64,000 bases of DNA from Pseudomonas sp. Irchel 3H7 (GTDB taxonomy: Bacteria; Pseudomonadota; Gammaproteobacteria; Pseudomonadales; Pseudomonadaceae). The stretch covers positions 248,001 to 312,000 of the forward strand of contig NZ_FYEA01000001.1 in the NCBI RefSeq assembly GCF_900187605.1. The letters are read 5' to 3'. Positions within the stretch are counted from its first letter, which is position 1. Every line of letters starts with the position of its first letter. The position numbers were made by a program, and so were the translations under genes. Shown piece after piece: positions 1-9,364 of this stretch. The notes beneath the pieces were generated by a model. It saw nothing but the letters and a program-made list of their open reading frames with translations, was not told the origin of the DNA and did no database searches.

Positions 1-3000
1 CAGCGCAGATTCGGTTGCTCGGCTGCCGGATAGTTGATTTGCTGATTGCCGGCGAGCAAGCCCCAGGCAATCACCTGATCGGCGCCCAGCTCATCATCGC
101 GATCGGTGCGCCAGCGCACGTCCAGCTCGACGCCAAGGATGCCGCTCTTGTCGCGCACGAACAGCGGCGTCAGCCAACTGCTGGCTTGCTTCAAGCGGTT
201 GAGAAAATCCGCCGCGGCGAGGCGTTCCGGGGTCTGGTTGGTGGCAAGGCCGGCCTGCGCGACCGGCAGTTTTTTGTCGATCAGTTGCAGAAAATATTCA
301 ACCCGCGCCGGATCGGCGTCCTGCATCTGCACGCCGTTGGCGAACGGAAAGCGATCCGCCAGATATTGATTGAAGTAGTTGGCCAGCTCATTCCATGCCG
401 CAGCGGCCTGTTGCACTTGCAGCATCTGGCAACGCTGCATGGCTTCCTGTTGCAGCTCCACCGCGCGCATCGCCAACGTGCCGCGTCCGCCGGCGATGTT
501 GGCGGTCTGCAGCATTTGCAGGCAGGAATTGACGTCCATCTCGACGAAATCGCGGCTGACCAGTTGCTCGATCTGTGCCGGCGAACTGGCCGGGTTGGCC
601 TCTTTGTATTTGCGCAGTTCGTCGTTGAGCGCACTGAACTGCGTCACGCGTTCGTAATCCAGGGCCGAGAGATTGGCTTGCTGTGTTGTCAGCCACTGCA
701 ACGAAGACGTGCGCCGCTCAGTGATGCCGAGCATGGTGTTGAACTGCTGCTTGAGGCTCAGTTTCAGATCCTGCACGTCGCTGGCGCCGAACAGTTCCAG
801 ACCAAGGTTTTTCGAACCGTCCCACTGGCTGATTTCGGCCCGTCCGCCGAACAGTGGTTGCGCGGTGATTTCATCCAGACCACCAATAAGCTGCGCCATG
901 GCGCGGCGGTTGAGCGCCGCTTGCAGACGCGTGGCGAGATCCGCGCGGTGCACCTCGACGAAAGCCTTTTGCAGGGCCATGGCTTGCTCGGCCTGCACAT
1001 TGAACACAGCGTAAGGATGCGCCTGATCGTTGTGATCCTTGAGGCTCAACCACATCGCCTGGGCGGCGGCACGCTCGGCGGCTTTGAGCACCGCAACGCG
1101 ATAGTCCGGTGGAATGCGTGGCAGTTCTTCGGCGATGTAGCTGTTGTAGTCGGCGAAATATTTCAGCGATTCATTGAGGTCATCACCGTCCACGGTCTGG
1201 CCTTGCATATTGACGTTGTCTTCGCTGGCACGCAGGGCGACCGAAACGAAGTCGCGCTTGAACAGGGCCTGTATCGCGTTATCGAGTTTCACCACTTGCT
1301 CTTGCAACGCCAATTGCCCGCTGACTTGCTGTACCAGCAAATTGTCCCGCGAGCCAACCTGTGCGATCCATTGATCGCGGAAACTCTGCTGCAAGCGTGA
1401 CGCTTGTGTGTCGAGGTCTTGTTGGACTTGCGCGCCCAACAATGTGCTCTTGCCCACTTTGGCGAGGAAGTCACCATAACCCGGCACCAATTCCTGGCCT
1501 TTGCCACGGCTCCACGTTGCATTGGTCAGGGCAATTGCCGCTTGCAGATCGTCGACCAGCGCGGTCAGCTCTTCGAGCTCGCGCAGGCTGTTGCCACTGC
1601 CGGCCTCCAATTGATCGAGGTGCAACTTTAGATAACCGGCCTTGCTGACAAAGTTGTCGGCGAGAAAATACTGATCCAGCCAGCGCTGCATCAATCCGGA
1701 AAAGTTGCTGACGATCAGTGGTCGGTCGACGCTCAGATCCAGCGCCTGCAAGCTGCCGTCTTCCGCGGCCACGAGCAGCCGATTGTAGAACGCCGCGTAG
1801 GGCAAGGTGCCGGTGTTGAGGTTCAGCGACAGCGCGTTGTTGCTCAATTGCACCAAGTCGTCCAGTGGCGCGCGCTGATTGTTTTGCACCTGATTGAATA
1901 GCTGGTTCTGCTGTTCCAGACGCAAGGCCCGATCCACCAGATCGTTCGCCTTCAGATAGTTCTGCCACTGCGCCGGGTCGTCGCTTTCGACACTGCTGCG
2001 TCGGTCGGTGCTGCGGATCGCCTTGATCTGCGCCAGTTGCGCACTCAACAGGTCATGCAGCGGCACCATGATGTGGCGCTGGGTGGACTGCAAGACTTGC
2101 TGCTCAAGCTGATTGTCGAGCGAGGAAAACCACGACGTCGGGAACACCAGAGAAACGTAGTTCCAGTGCGGCGCACGCTCCAGCACGCGCCAGAAGGTCT
2201 GCACATTGCGTCGGGTCGAGTCGACCCGTTGCGCCTCGTCGCTGATCGCCACGTAGCCCTTTTGCGCGCCTTGCATCTGCCGCGCCAGTTCGTGGGCATC
2301 CTTGACCGACACCTGCCAGACCCAGAGCATCGCCACGGCCCAGATCACCCCGACCACCAGCGCCACGCCGGCCGTCAGCCGCTGCCAACGCTGACGCAAA
2401 CGCAGCAGGCGCGGTACGCCTTGCGCCAAGCCGCGCTCACCGACCAGGCGCTGACGCCACAACTGGCGCACGAACACGCTCTGCTGCAAGCCGCTGTCGT
2501 CAGCGGAAAATCCATCTTTGGCATCCTCCGAGGCCTGACTGGCGCTGAAATAGACACCGCGAAAACACGGCGCTTCCCCCTGGGCGTTGCCTTGAAACAC
2601 CGGTTCCAGAACACTCTGCAAACCGCGTCGCAAGGTTTCCAGACGCTCTGGCAAGGCGTACAGATCGGCGCTCAACTGGCCGGACAAGGTGCCGATTTCG
2701 ATGATGGCTTCCGCTATGGCGCGATGGATGCGATCGAGTGCCTGATCGCTCCACTGCCCTTGCCAAACCGCATCGCGTGAATAAGGTGACGACCAGCCCA
2801 GGGTACGCTCGCGGGCCTCGTCGGGCAGCGCGCTGATCAGTTCCTGGAATCCCGGCAGTTCTTCGAGTCCGGTGATGATCACGTACACCGGCACACTCAG
2901 GCCAAACCGTTGCAACAGGTCGATGAAGCGCCGGCGCGCGGCCAGACCGAGGCTGGCGGCCTGTTCCAGATTGCTCAGACGACTGACCGGCACCAGCCAG

Positions 3001-3416
3001 ACCACCCCGTCCAGCGGCCGCTTGCTGCGCATTCGCAGGATCAAACCAAGTAATCGCCACCAGCCGCCACGCTGCAAATGCATACCGTCGTCGGGCAGAA
3101 ACAGCGCTTGCGGCACCACCAGCACGGCGCCTTCGGGATCTGACCACCAGCGGCCGAACCAGGCGGGTTTGTCGGTCGGTTGCAGACGCCATTCACTGAC
3201 CAGTTGCGTGCCCTGGGTTTCGTCACCGAGCATCAGCAGCCATGGCATCTGATAGCGGTCATGACTGCCCTGCTCTTGCTCCATTTGCCGCACGGCTGCG
3301 TAAAAACTGCGGATCGCTGCGCCACTCTGGGTGCGCAACCACCACACGGCCACGGCGATGATCACCACGACCAGCAGCAGCGCGACAACCCACGCAACCA
3401 TCGTCAGGGTGCTCAT
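1..3416 (-). CDS. tssM: T6SS membrane-complex protein TssM (IcmF family), 3' end outside window
   Basis: Inner-membrane component of the T6SS envelope complex; with TssL and TssJ it anchors the sheath-tube machine. About 1138 codons are open to the window edge, so only the last part of the usual roughly 1150-1250 residue protein is missing. One hydrophobic segment lies at residues 7-26 and a second near 347-367, followed by a long periplasmic part. The place where many TssM proteins carry a P-loop (residues 64-70) reads GDETQGT here, so no Walker A is visible. The ATG overlaps the stop of tssL (ATGA), which fixes the start. The order tssM-tssL-tssK-tssJ divergent from tssB matches the P. aeruginosa H3-T6SS. 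Confidence 0.93.
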   Translation of the reverse strand, partial: MSTLTMVAWVVALLLVVVIIAVAVWWLRTQSGAAIRSFYAAVRQMEQEQGSHDRYQMPWLLMLGDETQGTQLVSEWRLQPTDKPAWFGRWWSDPEGAVLVVPQALFLPDDGMHLQRGGWWRLLGLILRMRSKRPLDGVVWLVPVSRLSNLEQAASLGLAARRRFIDLLQRFGLSVPVYVIITGLEELPGFQELISALPDEARERTLGWSSPYSRDAVWQGQWSDQALDRIHRAIAEAIIEIGTLSGQLSADLYALPERLETLRRGLQSVLEPVFQGNAQGEAPCFRGVYFSASQASEDAKDGFSADDSGLQQSVFVRQLWRQRLVGERGLAQGVPRLLRLRQRWQRLTAGVALVVGVIWAVAMLWVWQVSVKDAHELARQMQGAQKGYVAISDEAQRVDSTRRNVQTFWRVLERAPHWNYVSLVFPTSWFSSLDNQLEQQVLQSTQRHIMVPLHDLLSAQLAQIKAIRSTDRRSSVESDDPAQWQNYLKANDLVDRALRLEQQNQLFNQVQNNQRAPLDDLVQLSNNALSLNLNTGTLPYAAFYNRLLVAAEDGSLQALDLSVDRPLIVSNFSGLMQRWLDQYFLADNFVSKAGYLKLHLDQLEAGSGNSLRELEELTALVDDLQAAIALTNATWSRGKGQELVPGYGDFLAKVGKSTLLGAQVQQDLDTQASRLQQSFRDQWIAQVGSRDNLLVQQVSGQLALQEQVVKLDNAIQALFKRDFVSVALRASEDNVNMQGQTVDGDDLNESLKYFADYNSYIAEELPRIPPDYRVAVLKAAERAAAQAMWLSLKDHNDQAHPYAVFNVQAEQAMALQKAFVEVHRADLATRLQAALNRRAMAQLIGGLDEITAQPLFGGRAEISQWDGSKNLGLELFGASDVQDLKLSLKQQFNTMLGITERRTSSLQWLTTQQANLSALDYERVTQFSALNDELRKYKEANPASSPAQIEQLVSRDFVEMDVNSCLQMLQTANIAGGRGTLAMRAVELQQEAMQRCQMLQVQQAAAAWNELANYFNQYLADRFPFANGVQMQDADPARVEYFLQLIDKKLPVAQAGLATNQTPERLAAADFLNRLKQASSWLTPLFVRDKSGILGVELDVRWRTDRDDELGADQVIAWGLLAGNQQINYPAAEQPNLR

Positions 3417-4177
3417 GAGTCTTGCTCCGCAGGCACCACCGAGTCGATGATCTGCAGCACCGGGTCCAGTTCCGAACGAATGTCCCGCCAGAGCAACTGG
3501 CCAAGCCCGGTCAGCAACAGCAGCATCGCCAGAATCCCCAACGCCAGGCGAAAGCCATCCGGCAGCGCCGTGCGCACCGGCAGTTGCAATGGCGTGGTCA
3601 GCGACGGCTGCGTCAGACGCTGACTGACATCGACATAACTGGCCTCGCCCTGCCAGGCAAAGGTGTACAGCGCCAGCCGCCACTTCTCCAATTGCGCCTG
3701 ACTGTGTTCTCCGCGCAAACGCCCATGGAAACCGAGGATCAGGCATTGCAGATACACGTTGGCCAGATCGCGCGTGGTCGGTTGCTGTTCATCAAGCAAA
3801 ACTTGAATCGCCGCCGGCACTTGTTCGCCGGCCTGACGACTGGCATACAGACGCGACTCCAAAGGTTTGTCCTGCCACGCTGCTTGTCCAGGCCAAGGGG
3901 TGAACAGCAGGGTTTCATCGACCAGTGCGACGAACGCGTAAACCAACGCCTTGACCTGCTCGGTCGCCGAATCACCGACTCGCGCATAAGCGGTGCGCCA
4001 CAATCGCTGCGAGGCCTGTGTCGAGAGTTCGACCACGGTCTCCACCAGCGCCGCTTCGTCCTCGCTGTCCTTGGGCAATTGCACCCAGTCCTGTTGCCAT
4101 TGCTGCCACGTCTGGCGGAACGCGCTGCTCAACGGTGCGTCCTGCAACCCAAGGCTTGCGGCACTTCCTTGCGACAT
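3413..4177 (-). CDS. tssL: T6SS protein TssL (DotU family)
   Basis: Inner-membrane partner of TssM that contacts the TssK baseplate adaptor. The 254-residue protein has the DotU signature blocks YAFVALVDETLL (about residues 80-91) and YLQCLILGFHGRLR (about 142-155). A single C-terminal membrane anchor lies at about 208-230. It is the short form, with no C-terminal peptidoglycan-binding OmpA domain. Its stop overlaps the tssM start by four bases, implying translational coupling. It lies 18 bp downstream of tssK. Confidence 0.93.
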   Translation of the reverse strand: MSQGSAASLGLQDAPLSSAFRQTWQQWQQDWVQLPKDSEDEAALVETVVELSTQASQRLWRTAYARVGDSATEQVKALVYAFVALVDETLLFTPWPGQAAWQDKPLESRLYASRQAGEQVPAAIQVLLDEQQPTTRDLANVYLQCLILGFHGRLRGEHSQAQLEKWRLALYTFAWQGEASYVDVSQRLTQPSLTTPLQLPVRTALPDGFRLALGILAMLLLLTGLGQLLWRDIRSELDPVLQIIDSVVPAEQDS

Positions 4178-4195
4178 ACGGCGTTCCTTGTGTGA

Positions 4196-5527
4196 TCAGG
4201 CACTTTCACTGTTCTGGGCGACAAACAGCACCACTTGCCACGGGCTGCTGGTCAGTTTCGTCGCCGGCGCGGCGATAATCAGCGGCAGTTGCGCGTCGAA
4301 CCACGTACCTTCGGCGGTGATCACAAACAGCCGCGTGTCCTCGCCAACGCTGTAGGCCACCTGTTCGCTGCGGCTCATGACCTGGTGCGACAAACCGCTC
4401 ATGCGCTGGCGACTGAGCAGCGCAATGTGCGGTGCCGAGGCGATGATCGCGCCACGCAACCAGTCAATTGCCGCTTGTTCGCTGGCGCCGTTGGGCATGC
4501 GCAGACCGATCACCAGACGCTGACTCGGCTGCTCGTCCGGCAGTTGAATGGAAAAACTGTGCTCACCGCGCTCGAACGGCAGGCTGCGATAGCCGGCGCG
4601 GATCAGTTCGAGGGTGATCTCCAGCCATTGCAGCACGGCGTCATAACCGCGCTGCAATTCGACAAAATCCAGCGCTGCAAACGCCGGCACGCCGGCCAGC
4701 GGATCGAGCGCCGACCACGCGCCGGCCAGACCGAGCAATTGCACATAGAGGGTTTGTGGATGAGCAATACGGCTGTTCAGCGCGCCTTCGACTTCCGGCA
4801 GACGCGCCCACAACGCCGTCAACTGGCGGCGGATTTCCAGCGCATCGTCCTGATTGCCGGCCTGCTGCGCCTGACGCAAACGGCCACCGAGAAACAGACA
4901 CTTCTCCCGCGACCGCGCGCAGAGACCGGCGATGCGTCGACCGAGCGCCGACTCCGGCAACAGGATCGGCGTCGGCGCCGTGTAAGACAGCGGCAGAAAA
5001 CCGCCACCCTCCTTGCGGATTTTCAGCAGCGGCAGGCAGATCGAATCGGCCTTGTTCAATTGCGTGCACAGGCGTGGATTAGGCCGCCACACGGTGATCG
5101 ATTCAGGAAATTCACCGCTGGTGAGATCCGGCAGCGCGTCGCCCACCACCGACTGCAAGCGCCCTTTGAGCGGCAGCAACTGACCGGCCCGCCACATCGG
5201 GCTGATCGCCAGGTAAACGGTAACGGTGGCGTCGTCGGTGGCATCGATCGCCGCGCCGACATCCAGTTCCAGCGCCGGCCCGATCCCGGCCTGCAAATCT
5301 ACCGGCAGGCCGTCGGGCATCGTCCCCTGCAGCGACAAGACGCGCACCACGCCAGCGCTCAGCGCCGAAGGATCGAATTCCATGTGGCTGACGCCCCAGA
5401 ACCACGGGTTGCACGCTTGCGCCAGATGCGCGCCGAGCGCTTCGGCCCGCAATCCTTGCAACTGAAAATGCTGCGGCAGCAATTGCATGCCTTCGTGCCA
5501 ACAAACCGCGTCAGGTAGCAGACTCAT
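4196..5527 (-). CDS. tssK: T6SS baseplate protein TssK
   Basis: Trimeric cytoplasmic adaptor linking the TssFG wedge of the baseplate to the TssJLM membrane complex. The 443-residue length is normal for the family. The N-terminus carries the diagnostic block VCWHEGMQLLPQHFQ at residues 8-22. A purine-rich RBS (aaggga) precedes the ATG by several bases. It lies in the leftward tss operon between tssJ (45 bp upstream) and tssL. Confidence 0.94.
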   Translation of the reverse strand: MSLLPDAVCWHEGMQLLPQHFQLQGLRAEALGAHLAQACNPWFWGVSHMEFDPSALSAGVVRVLSLQGTMPDGLPVDLQAGIGPALELDVGAAIDATDDATVTVYLAISPMWRAGQLLPLKGRLQSVVGDALPDLTSGEFPESITVWRPNPRLCTQLNKADSICLPLLKIRKEGGGFLPLSYTAPTPILLPESALGRRIAGLCARSREKCLFLGGRLRQAQQAGNQDDALEIRRQLTALWARLPEVEGALNSRIAHPQTLYVQLLGLAGAWSALDPLAGVPAFAALDFVELQRGYDAVLQWLEITLELIRAGYRSLPFERGEHSFSIQLPDEQPSQRLVIGLRMPNGASEQAAIDWLRGAIIASAPHIALLSRQRMSGLSHQVMSRSEQVAYSVGEDTRLFVITAEGTWFDAQLPLIIAAPATKLTSSPWQVVLFVAQNSESA

Positions 5528-5572
5528 ACGACTCCCTTCGACAAGCCGCGATCCGGCGGCAGCGGTGGTGTT

Positions 5573-6022
5573 TCAGTGTTCGGTGGCGTTGACCAGGCTC
5601 ATCTCGCGGCTGTCGAATTTCAGCCACGCCTCACTCTGATCGTCGAGCCGCAAGCGGTGTGCTCCGGGTGTGTTATAGCTGGCGAAGACTAAAAGTCCAG
5701 CAGCCTTCTTGCCCCCCAACGGGAAGGGTTGGCGGTCGATGAATTGCCCCGGCACCAGCTCCAGTCCCCACACGCTCATCAACTGACGATAGTCGCGTTG
5801 GTACTGTTCGCGCCCGGCGAACCACTGGCTGGCACTGATGCCTGACAACTGTTTGAGCAGATCCGGGTCGGCGACTGCAATGAAGTCCACGGCAATCGGC
5901 GTGTCGTCGTTGGCTTTCGGAGCGACGTCGAGGGTCAGGCTGTCGAGGTCCACCTTCGGCCCGAAGAGGGAGCAACCGGCCAGGGACGCAAACAGCAGTG
6001 TTAGAAAAAGTCGTCTACGCAA
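5573..6022 (-). CDS. tssJ: T6SS outer-membrane lipoprotein TssJ
   Basis: Lipoprotein that tethers the TssLM complex to the outer membrane. The 149-residue product begins with basic residues (MRRR) and a hydrophobic stretch ending in a lipobox LAGC, giving acylation at Cys17. The mature part (about 132 residues) has the size of the TssJ beta-sandwich. It is the first gene of the leftward operon, divergent from tssB across a 227-bp gap. Confidence 0.88.
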   Translation of the reverse strand: MRRRLFLTLLFASLAGCSLFGPKVDLDSLTLDVAPKANDDTPIAVDFIAVADPDLLKQLSGISASQWFAGREQYQRDYRQLMSVWGLELVPGQFIDRQPFPLGGKKAAGLLVFASYNTPGAHRLRLDDQSEAWLKFDSREMSLVNATEH

Positions 6023-6249
6023 AATGAATTTTCCTTTTCGCGAACCTGTCCAAAAATGTTTTTGCTTGCTTTTTTATAGACCTGTTCTAGCGTCTTGGGT
6101 AGTTCGGTTCCTACAGCCGAATCAAGAAGGTTTGTCAAAGGAACGACAGGTCATCTGCCTCCCTTTCTAACCTACGGTCCAGCAAGGGAAAGCGATGAAC
6201 GGGCCTCCCCGATGCATTGCGCCCGCTCATCGCATCGGAGTCCGCCGTC
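6023..6249. promoter_or_regulatory. Divergent tssJ/tssB promoter region
   Basis: This gap separates the two T6SS operons and must carry promoters for both. It has an AT-rich core around 6040-6075. I looked for a sigma-54 -24/-12 element and for a Fur box, both known regulators of the P. aeruginosa H3 system. I saw no convincing match, so promoter type is left open. Confidence 0.5.
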
Positions 6250-6792
6250 ATGGCAGAAAGTACTCAGCACAAGCTCGACCGGGTGCGCCCGCCCCGAGTG
6301 CAAATCACCTACGACGTCGAAATCGGCAACGCCATCGAGAAAAAGGAACTGCCACTGGTGGTCGGGATTCTTGCCGATCTGTCGGGCAAGCCGCTCGAAC
6401 CATTGGCAAAACTGACTGACCGGCGTTTTACCGAAATCGACCGCGACAACTTCAACGAAGTGCTCGCCTCGATCGGCCCGCGCGCCACGCTGCAGGTCAA
6501 CAACACCCTCAGCGGCGACGACAGCAAGCTCAACATCGAACTCAATTTCAAACACATCGACGACTTCGACCCAGTCAAGGTGGTGGAACAAGTCACACCG
6601 CTGCGCCGCCTGTTCGAGGCCCGCCAGCGTCTGCGCGATCTGCTGACCAAACTCGACGGCAACGATGACCTGGACAAGCTGTTGCGCGACGTCATCGCCA
6701 ACACCGAAGGCCTGCAGGAAATCAAATCGGCCCGCCCGGACAACGCTACCCCGGCAGCTGATGCCGAGGCGCCGGCCGAACCGCAAGCCTGA
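6250..6792 (+). CDS. tssB: T6SS contractile sheath small subunit TssB
   Basis: With TssC it forms the VipA/VipB-type contractile sheath that propels the Hcp tube. The 180-residue product has the family opening MAESTQHKLDRVRPPRVQ and the conserved core KELPLVVGILADLSG. ATG at 6250 was chosen because GGAG lies about nine bases upstream and family alignments begin with this methionine. An in-frame ATG at 6217 would add eleven unconserved residues. First gene of the rightward tss operon. Confidence 0.94.
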   Translation: MAESTQHKLDRVRPPRVQITYDVEIGNAIEKKELPLVVGILADLSGKPLEPLAKLTDRRFTEIDRDNFNEVLASIGPRATLQVNNTLSGDDSKLNIELNFKHIDDFDPVKVVEQVTPLRRLFEARQRLRDLLTKLDGNDDLDKLLRDVIANTEGLQEIKSARPDNATPAADAEAPAEPQA

Positions 6793-6823
6793 TCGTCCAC
6801 TTACATCGAGGGGAGAATTCGCC

Positions 6824-8305
6824 ATGCCCGCTTCAGCTCAGAAACAAGCCAGCGACAGTACGACCGAGACACTTTCCCTGCTTGACCAGATCATTCTCGA
6901 CGGCCGCATGGCCCACGATGACAGTCAGCAGGATTACGCCCGCGACATGCTCGCGGAGTTCGCCACCCAGGTCCTCGACGAAGGCATGGCCATCGACAAG
7001 GACACCGTGGCGATGATCAACGACCGCATCAGTCAGATCGACGAACTGATCAGTGCCCAGCTCAACGAGGTCCTGCACCACCCCGACCTGCAAAAACTCG
7101 AAGCCTCGTGGCGTGGCCTGCACCTGCTGGTGCAGAACACCGAAACCAGCACCCGACTGAAACTGCGCCTGCTCAACGTCACGCAGAAGGAGTTGCAGAA
7201 CGATCTGGAAAAAGCCGTCGAGTTCGACCAGAGCGCGCTGTTCAAAAAGATCTACGAAGAGGAATACGGCACCTTCGGTGGCCACCCGTTCAGCCTGTTG
7301 GTCGGTGACTACACCTTTGGCCGGCACCCGCAGGACATCGGCCTGCTGGAGAAACTGTCGAACGTCGCCGCCGCGGCCCACGCGCCGTTCATTGCCGCCG
7401 CCAGTCCTCGCCTGTTCGACATGAACAGCTTCACCGAACTGGCGGTGCCGCGTGATTTGTCCAAGGTCTTCGAGAGCCAGGAGCTGATCAAGTGGCGCTC
7501 ATTCCGCGAGAGTGAGGATTCGCGCTACGTATCGCTGGTGCTGCCGCACTTCCTCCTGCGTCTGCCCTACGGCCCCGACACCTCGCCGGTGGAAGGCATC
7601 AACTACGTCGAAGACGTCAATGGCACCGACCACAGCAAATACCTGTGGGGCAACGCCGCGTGGGCGCTGTCGCAACGCATCACCGAAGCCTTTGCCAAAT
7701 ACGGCTGGTGCGCGGCAATTCGTGGCGCTGAAGGCGGCGGCGCGGTCGAAGGTTTGCCGGCGCATACCTTCCGCACCAGCTCCGGCGACCTGTCGCTGAA
7801 ATGCCCGACGGAAGTGGCGATCACCGACCGCCGCGAGAAGGAACTCAACGACCTCGGCTTCATCGCCCTGTGCCACAAGAAAAACAGCGACGTCGCGGTG
7901 TTCTTCGGCGGCCAGACCACCAACAAGTCCAAGGTCTACAACACCAATGAGGCCAACGCCAACGCGCGGATCTCGGCGATGTTGCCGTACGTGCTCGCGG
8001 CCTCGCGTTTCGCCCATTACCTGAAGGTGATCATGCGCGACAAGGTCGGCAGTTTCATGACCCGCGACAACGTGCAGACCTACCTCAATAACTGGATCGC
8101 CGATTACGTGCTGATCAACGACAACGCGCCGCAGGAAATCAAGGCGCAGTACCCGTTGCGTGAAGCCCGCGTGGACGTCACCGAAGTCGCCGGCAAACCT
8201 GGCGCCTACCGGGCGACGGTGTTTCTGCGGCCGCACTTCCAGCTTGAGGAACTGACTGCATCGATCCGCCTGGTGGCAACCTTGCCGCCACCGGTTGCCG
8301 CTTAA
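6824..8305 (+). CDS. tssC: T6SS contractile sheath large subunit TssC
   Basis: Large sheath subunit; 493 residues, typical for VipB/TssC. Conserved blocks include EASWRGLHLLV near residues 94-104, the EYGTFGGHPFSLLVGDY region, and the C-terminal LREARVDV block. The start at 6824 follows a strong GAGGGGA RBS. The reading frame stays open upstream to 6665, but that stretch overlaps the end of tssB and is not conserved. It lies 31 bp after tssB. Confidence 0.95.
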   Translation: MPASAQKQASDSTTETLSLLDQIILDGRMAHDDSQQDYARDMLAEFATQVLDEGMAIDKDTVAMINDRISQIDELISAQLNEVLHHPDLQKLEASWRGLHLLVQNTETSTRLKLRLLNVTQKELQNDLEKAVEFDQSALFKKIYEEEYGTFGGHPFSLLVGDYTFGRHPQDIGLLEKLSNVAAAAHAPFIAAASPRLFDMNSFTELAVPRDLSKVFESQELIKWRSFRESEDSRYVSLVLPHFLLRLPYGPDTSPVEGINYVEDVNGTDHSKYLWGNAAWALSQRITEAFAKYGWCAAIRGAEGGGAVEGLPAHTFRTSSGDLSLKCPTEVAITDRREKELNDLGFIALCHKKNSDVAVFFGGQTTNKSKVYNTNEANANARISAMLPYVLAASRFAHYLKVIMRDKVGSFMTRDNVQTYLNNWIADYVLINDNAPQEIKAQYPLREARVDVTEVAGKPGAYRATVFLRPHFQLEELTASIRLVATLPPPVAA

Positions 8306-8325
8306 AGCTCCAGAGAAAACCCTGA

Positions 8326-8351
8326 TGGCGAGAGGATTTATCCCCTCGCCA
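8326..8351. repeat. Intercistronic hairpin between tssC and hcp
   Basis: An 11-bp inverted repeat with one mismatch (TGGCGAGAGGA / TCCCCTCGCCA) separated by four bases lies in the 102-bp tssC-hcp gap. It could stabilise or attenuate the mRNA so that hcp, needed in excess, is expressed differently from the sheath genes. No U-tract follows, so it is not a standard terminator. Confidence 0.5.
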
Positions 8352-8407
8352 CGGGCTCCGTGTTCAGCCCATTTGCCTAATGTGAATTTCTTCAGGAGTT
8401 TCAAGCG

Positions 8408-8905
8408 ATGGATGCAATCATTCTCGACCTCGGCGGCGACATCAAAGGCGACAGCCTGCTCGAAGGTTTTGCGGACAAGATCGAAGTCATGTCCTACAGC
8501 CACAACGTGGCGATGCAAGTCACCAACGACGTCAGCAACTCGGAGCGCACCTCCGGCAAACCCCATGTCGGCGAGTTCACGGTGACCAAGTTTATCGACA
8601 GCTCGACACCGTCACTCAACGAATACTGCTGCGCCGGCAAACCGATCCCCGAAGCCATCATCACCATCGGCCGCAACGCCGCCGAGGGCAGCGGGCAGTT
8701 GATGCCCTTTATTGTCTACACCCTCACCAACGTGGTGCTGTCCAACGTCAGCGTCAGCGGCGGTACCGGTGGCAAACCGGTGGAAACCGTGTCGCTGAAC
8801 TTCACCAAGATCAAATGGGAACTCACCGCGCAGAAAGACGACGGCACCAAGGAAGGCACGGCCGCGTCGACCTGGGACATGGCCGCCAACAAGCTTGTCA
8901 GCTAA
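8408..8905 (+). CDS. hcp: T6SS inner-tube protein Hcp
   Basis: Hexameric tube protein that is secreted and can carry small effectors in its lumen. The 165-residue product shows the Hcp features: an early IKGDS motif (residues 12-16), HVGEFTVTKFIDSSTPSLN in the middle, and a C-terminal SLNFTKIKWEL block. AGGAG precedes the ATG. Lying inside the main tss operon after tssC is the H3-like arrangement. Confidence 0.94.
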   Translation: MDAIILDLGGDIKGDSLLEGFADKIEVMSYSHNVAMQVTNDVSNSERTSGKPHVGEFTVTKFIDSSTPSLNEYCCAGKPIPEAIITIGRNAAEGSGQLMPFIVYTLTNVVLSNVSVSGGTGGKPVETVSLNFTKIKWELTAQKDDGTKEGTAASTWDMAANKLVS

Positions 8906-8920
8906 CCCGGCGCCTTGGCC

Positions 8921-9364
8921 ATGGCAGGCACCGGCATGCGCGCGCCGCTGTTCGAACGCCTCGCGTCCAGCGAGGCCGAGAGCACGCGCGAGTTCGATCG
9001 GCAGGACTTGCTCGACTCGGTGCACGCCGAGCTCGGGCGCCTGTTCAACACCCGCCGTGGTCCACTCACGCGGACCACGCCAGCGAGTGTGATCGACTAC
9101 GGCATCGCCGACTGGAGCGCCTTGCAACAGCAACGCAGCGATGATCGGCGGCGACTGGCGCGGGACATCCGCGAAGCGATCATGCATTTTGAACCGCGCC
9201 TGCTGCTGGGCGAAGTTCAGGTCAATCCCTTGCCCGAACACCCGCAGCGCATGAGCATTCGCTTGCTCGGCGAATTACGCAGCGGCCAGCAGCACTGGCC
9301 GGTAGCCTTTGTCATCGAGCCTGGCGGCGAAGGGCTGGAGGTGCGCCATGAGCGACTCGATTGA
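8921..9364 (+). CDS. tssE: T6SS baseplate protein TssE (gp25-like)
   Basis: Baseplate wedge protein with a GPW/gp25 domain, related to phage T4 gp25. Conserved features are LFNTRRGPLTR (about residues 42-52), SVIDYGIADWS and a C-terminal region ending just past the next gene's start. Possible starts are TTG 8915, ATG 8921 and ATG 8936. None has a strong RBS; 8921 is preferred as the first ATG. The 3' end overlaps tssF by 17 bp. Confidence 0.88.
   Translation: MAGTGMRAPLFERLASSEAESTREFDRQDLLDSVHAELGRLFNTRRGPLTRTTPASVIDYGIADWSALQQQRSDDRRRLARDIREAIMHFEPRLLLGEVQVNPLPEHPQRMSIRLLGELRSGQQHWPVAFVIEPGGEGLEVRHERLD

Noticed and set aside
15..1400. 461-codon open frame on the + strand
   Set aside because: It is antisense to tssM, whose translation reads as a coherent IcmF protein; high-GC DNA often leaves the opposite strand open.
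6023..6249. Sigma-54 promoter or Fur box in the tssJ/tssB gap
   Set aside because: Looked for because H3-type systems are so regulated, but no TGGCAC-N5-TTGC or Fur-like repeat was convincing.
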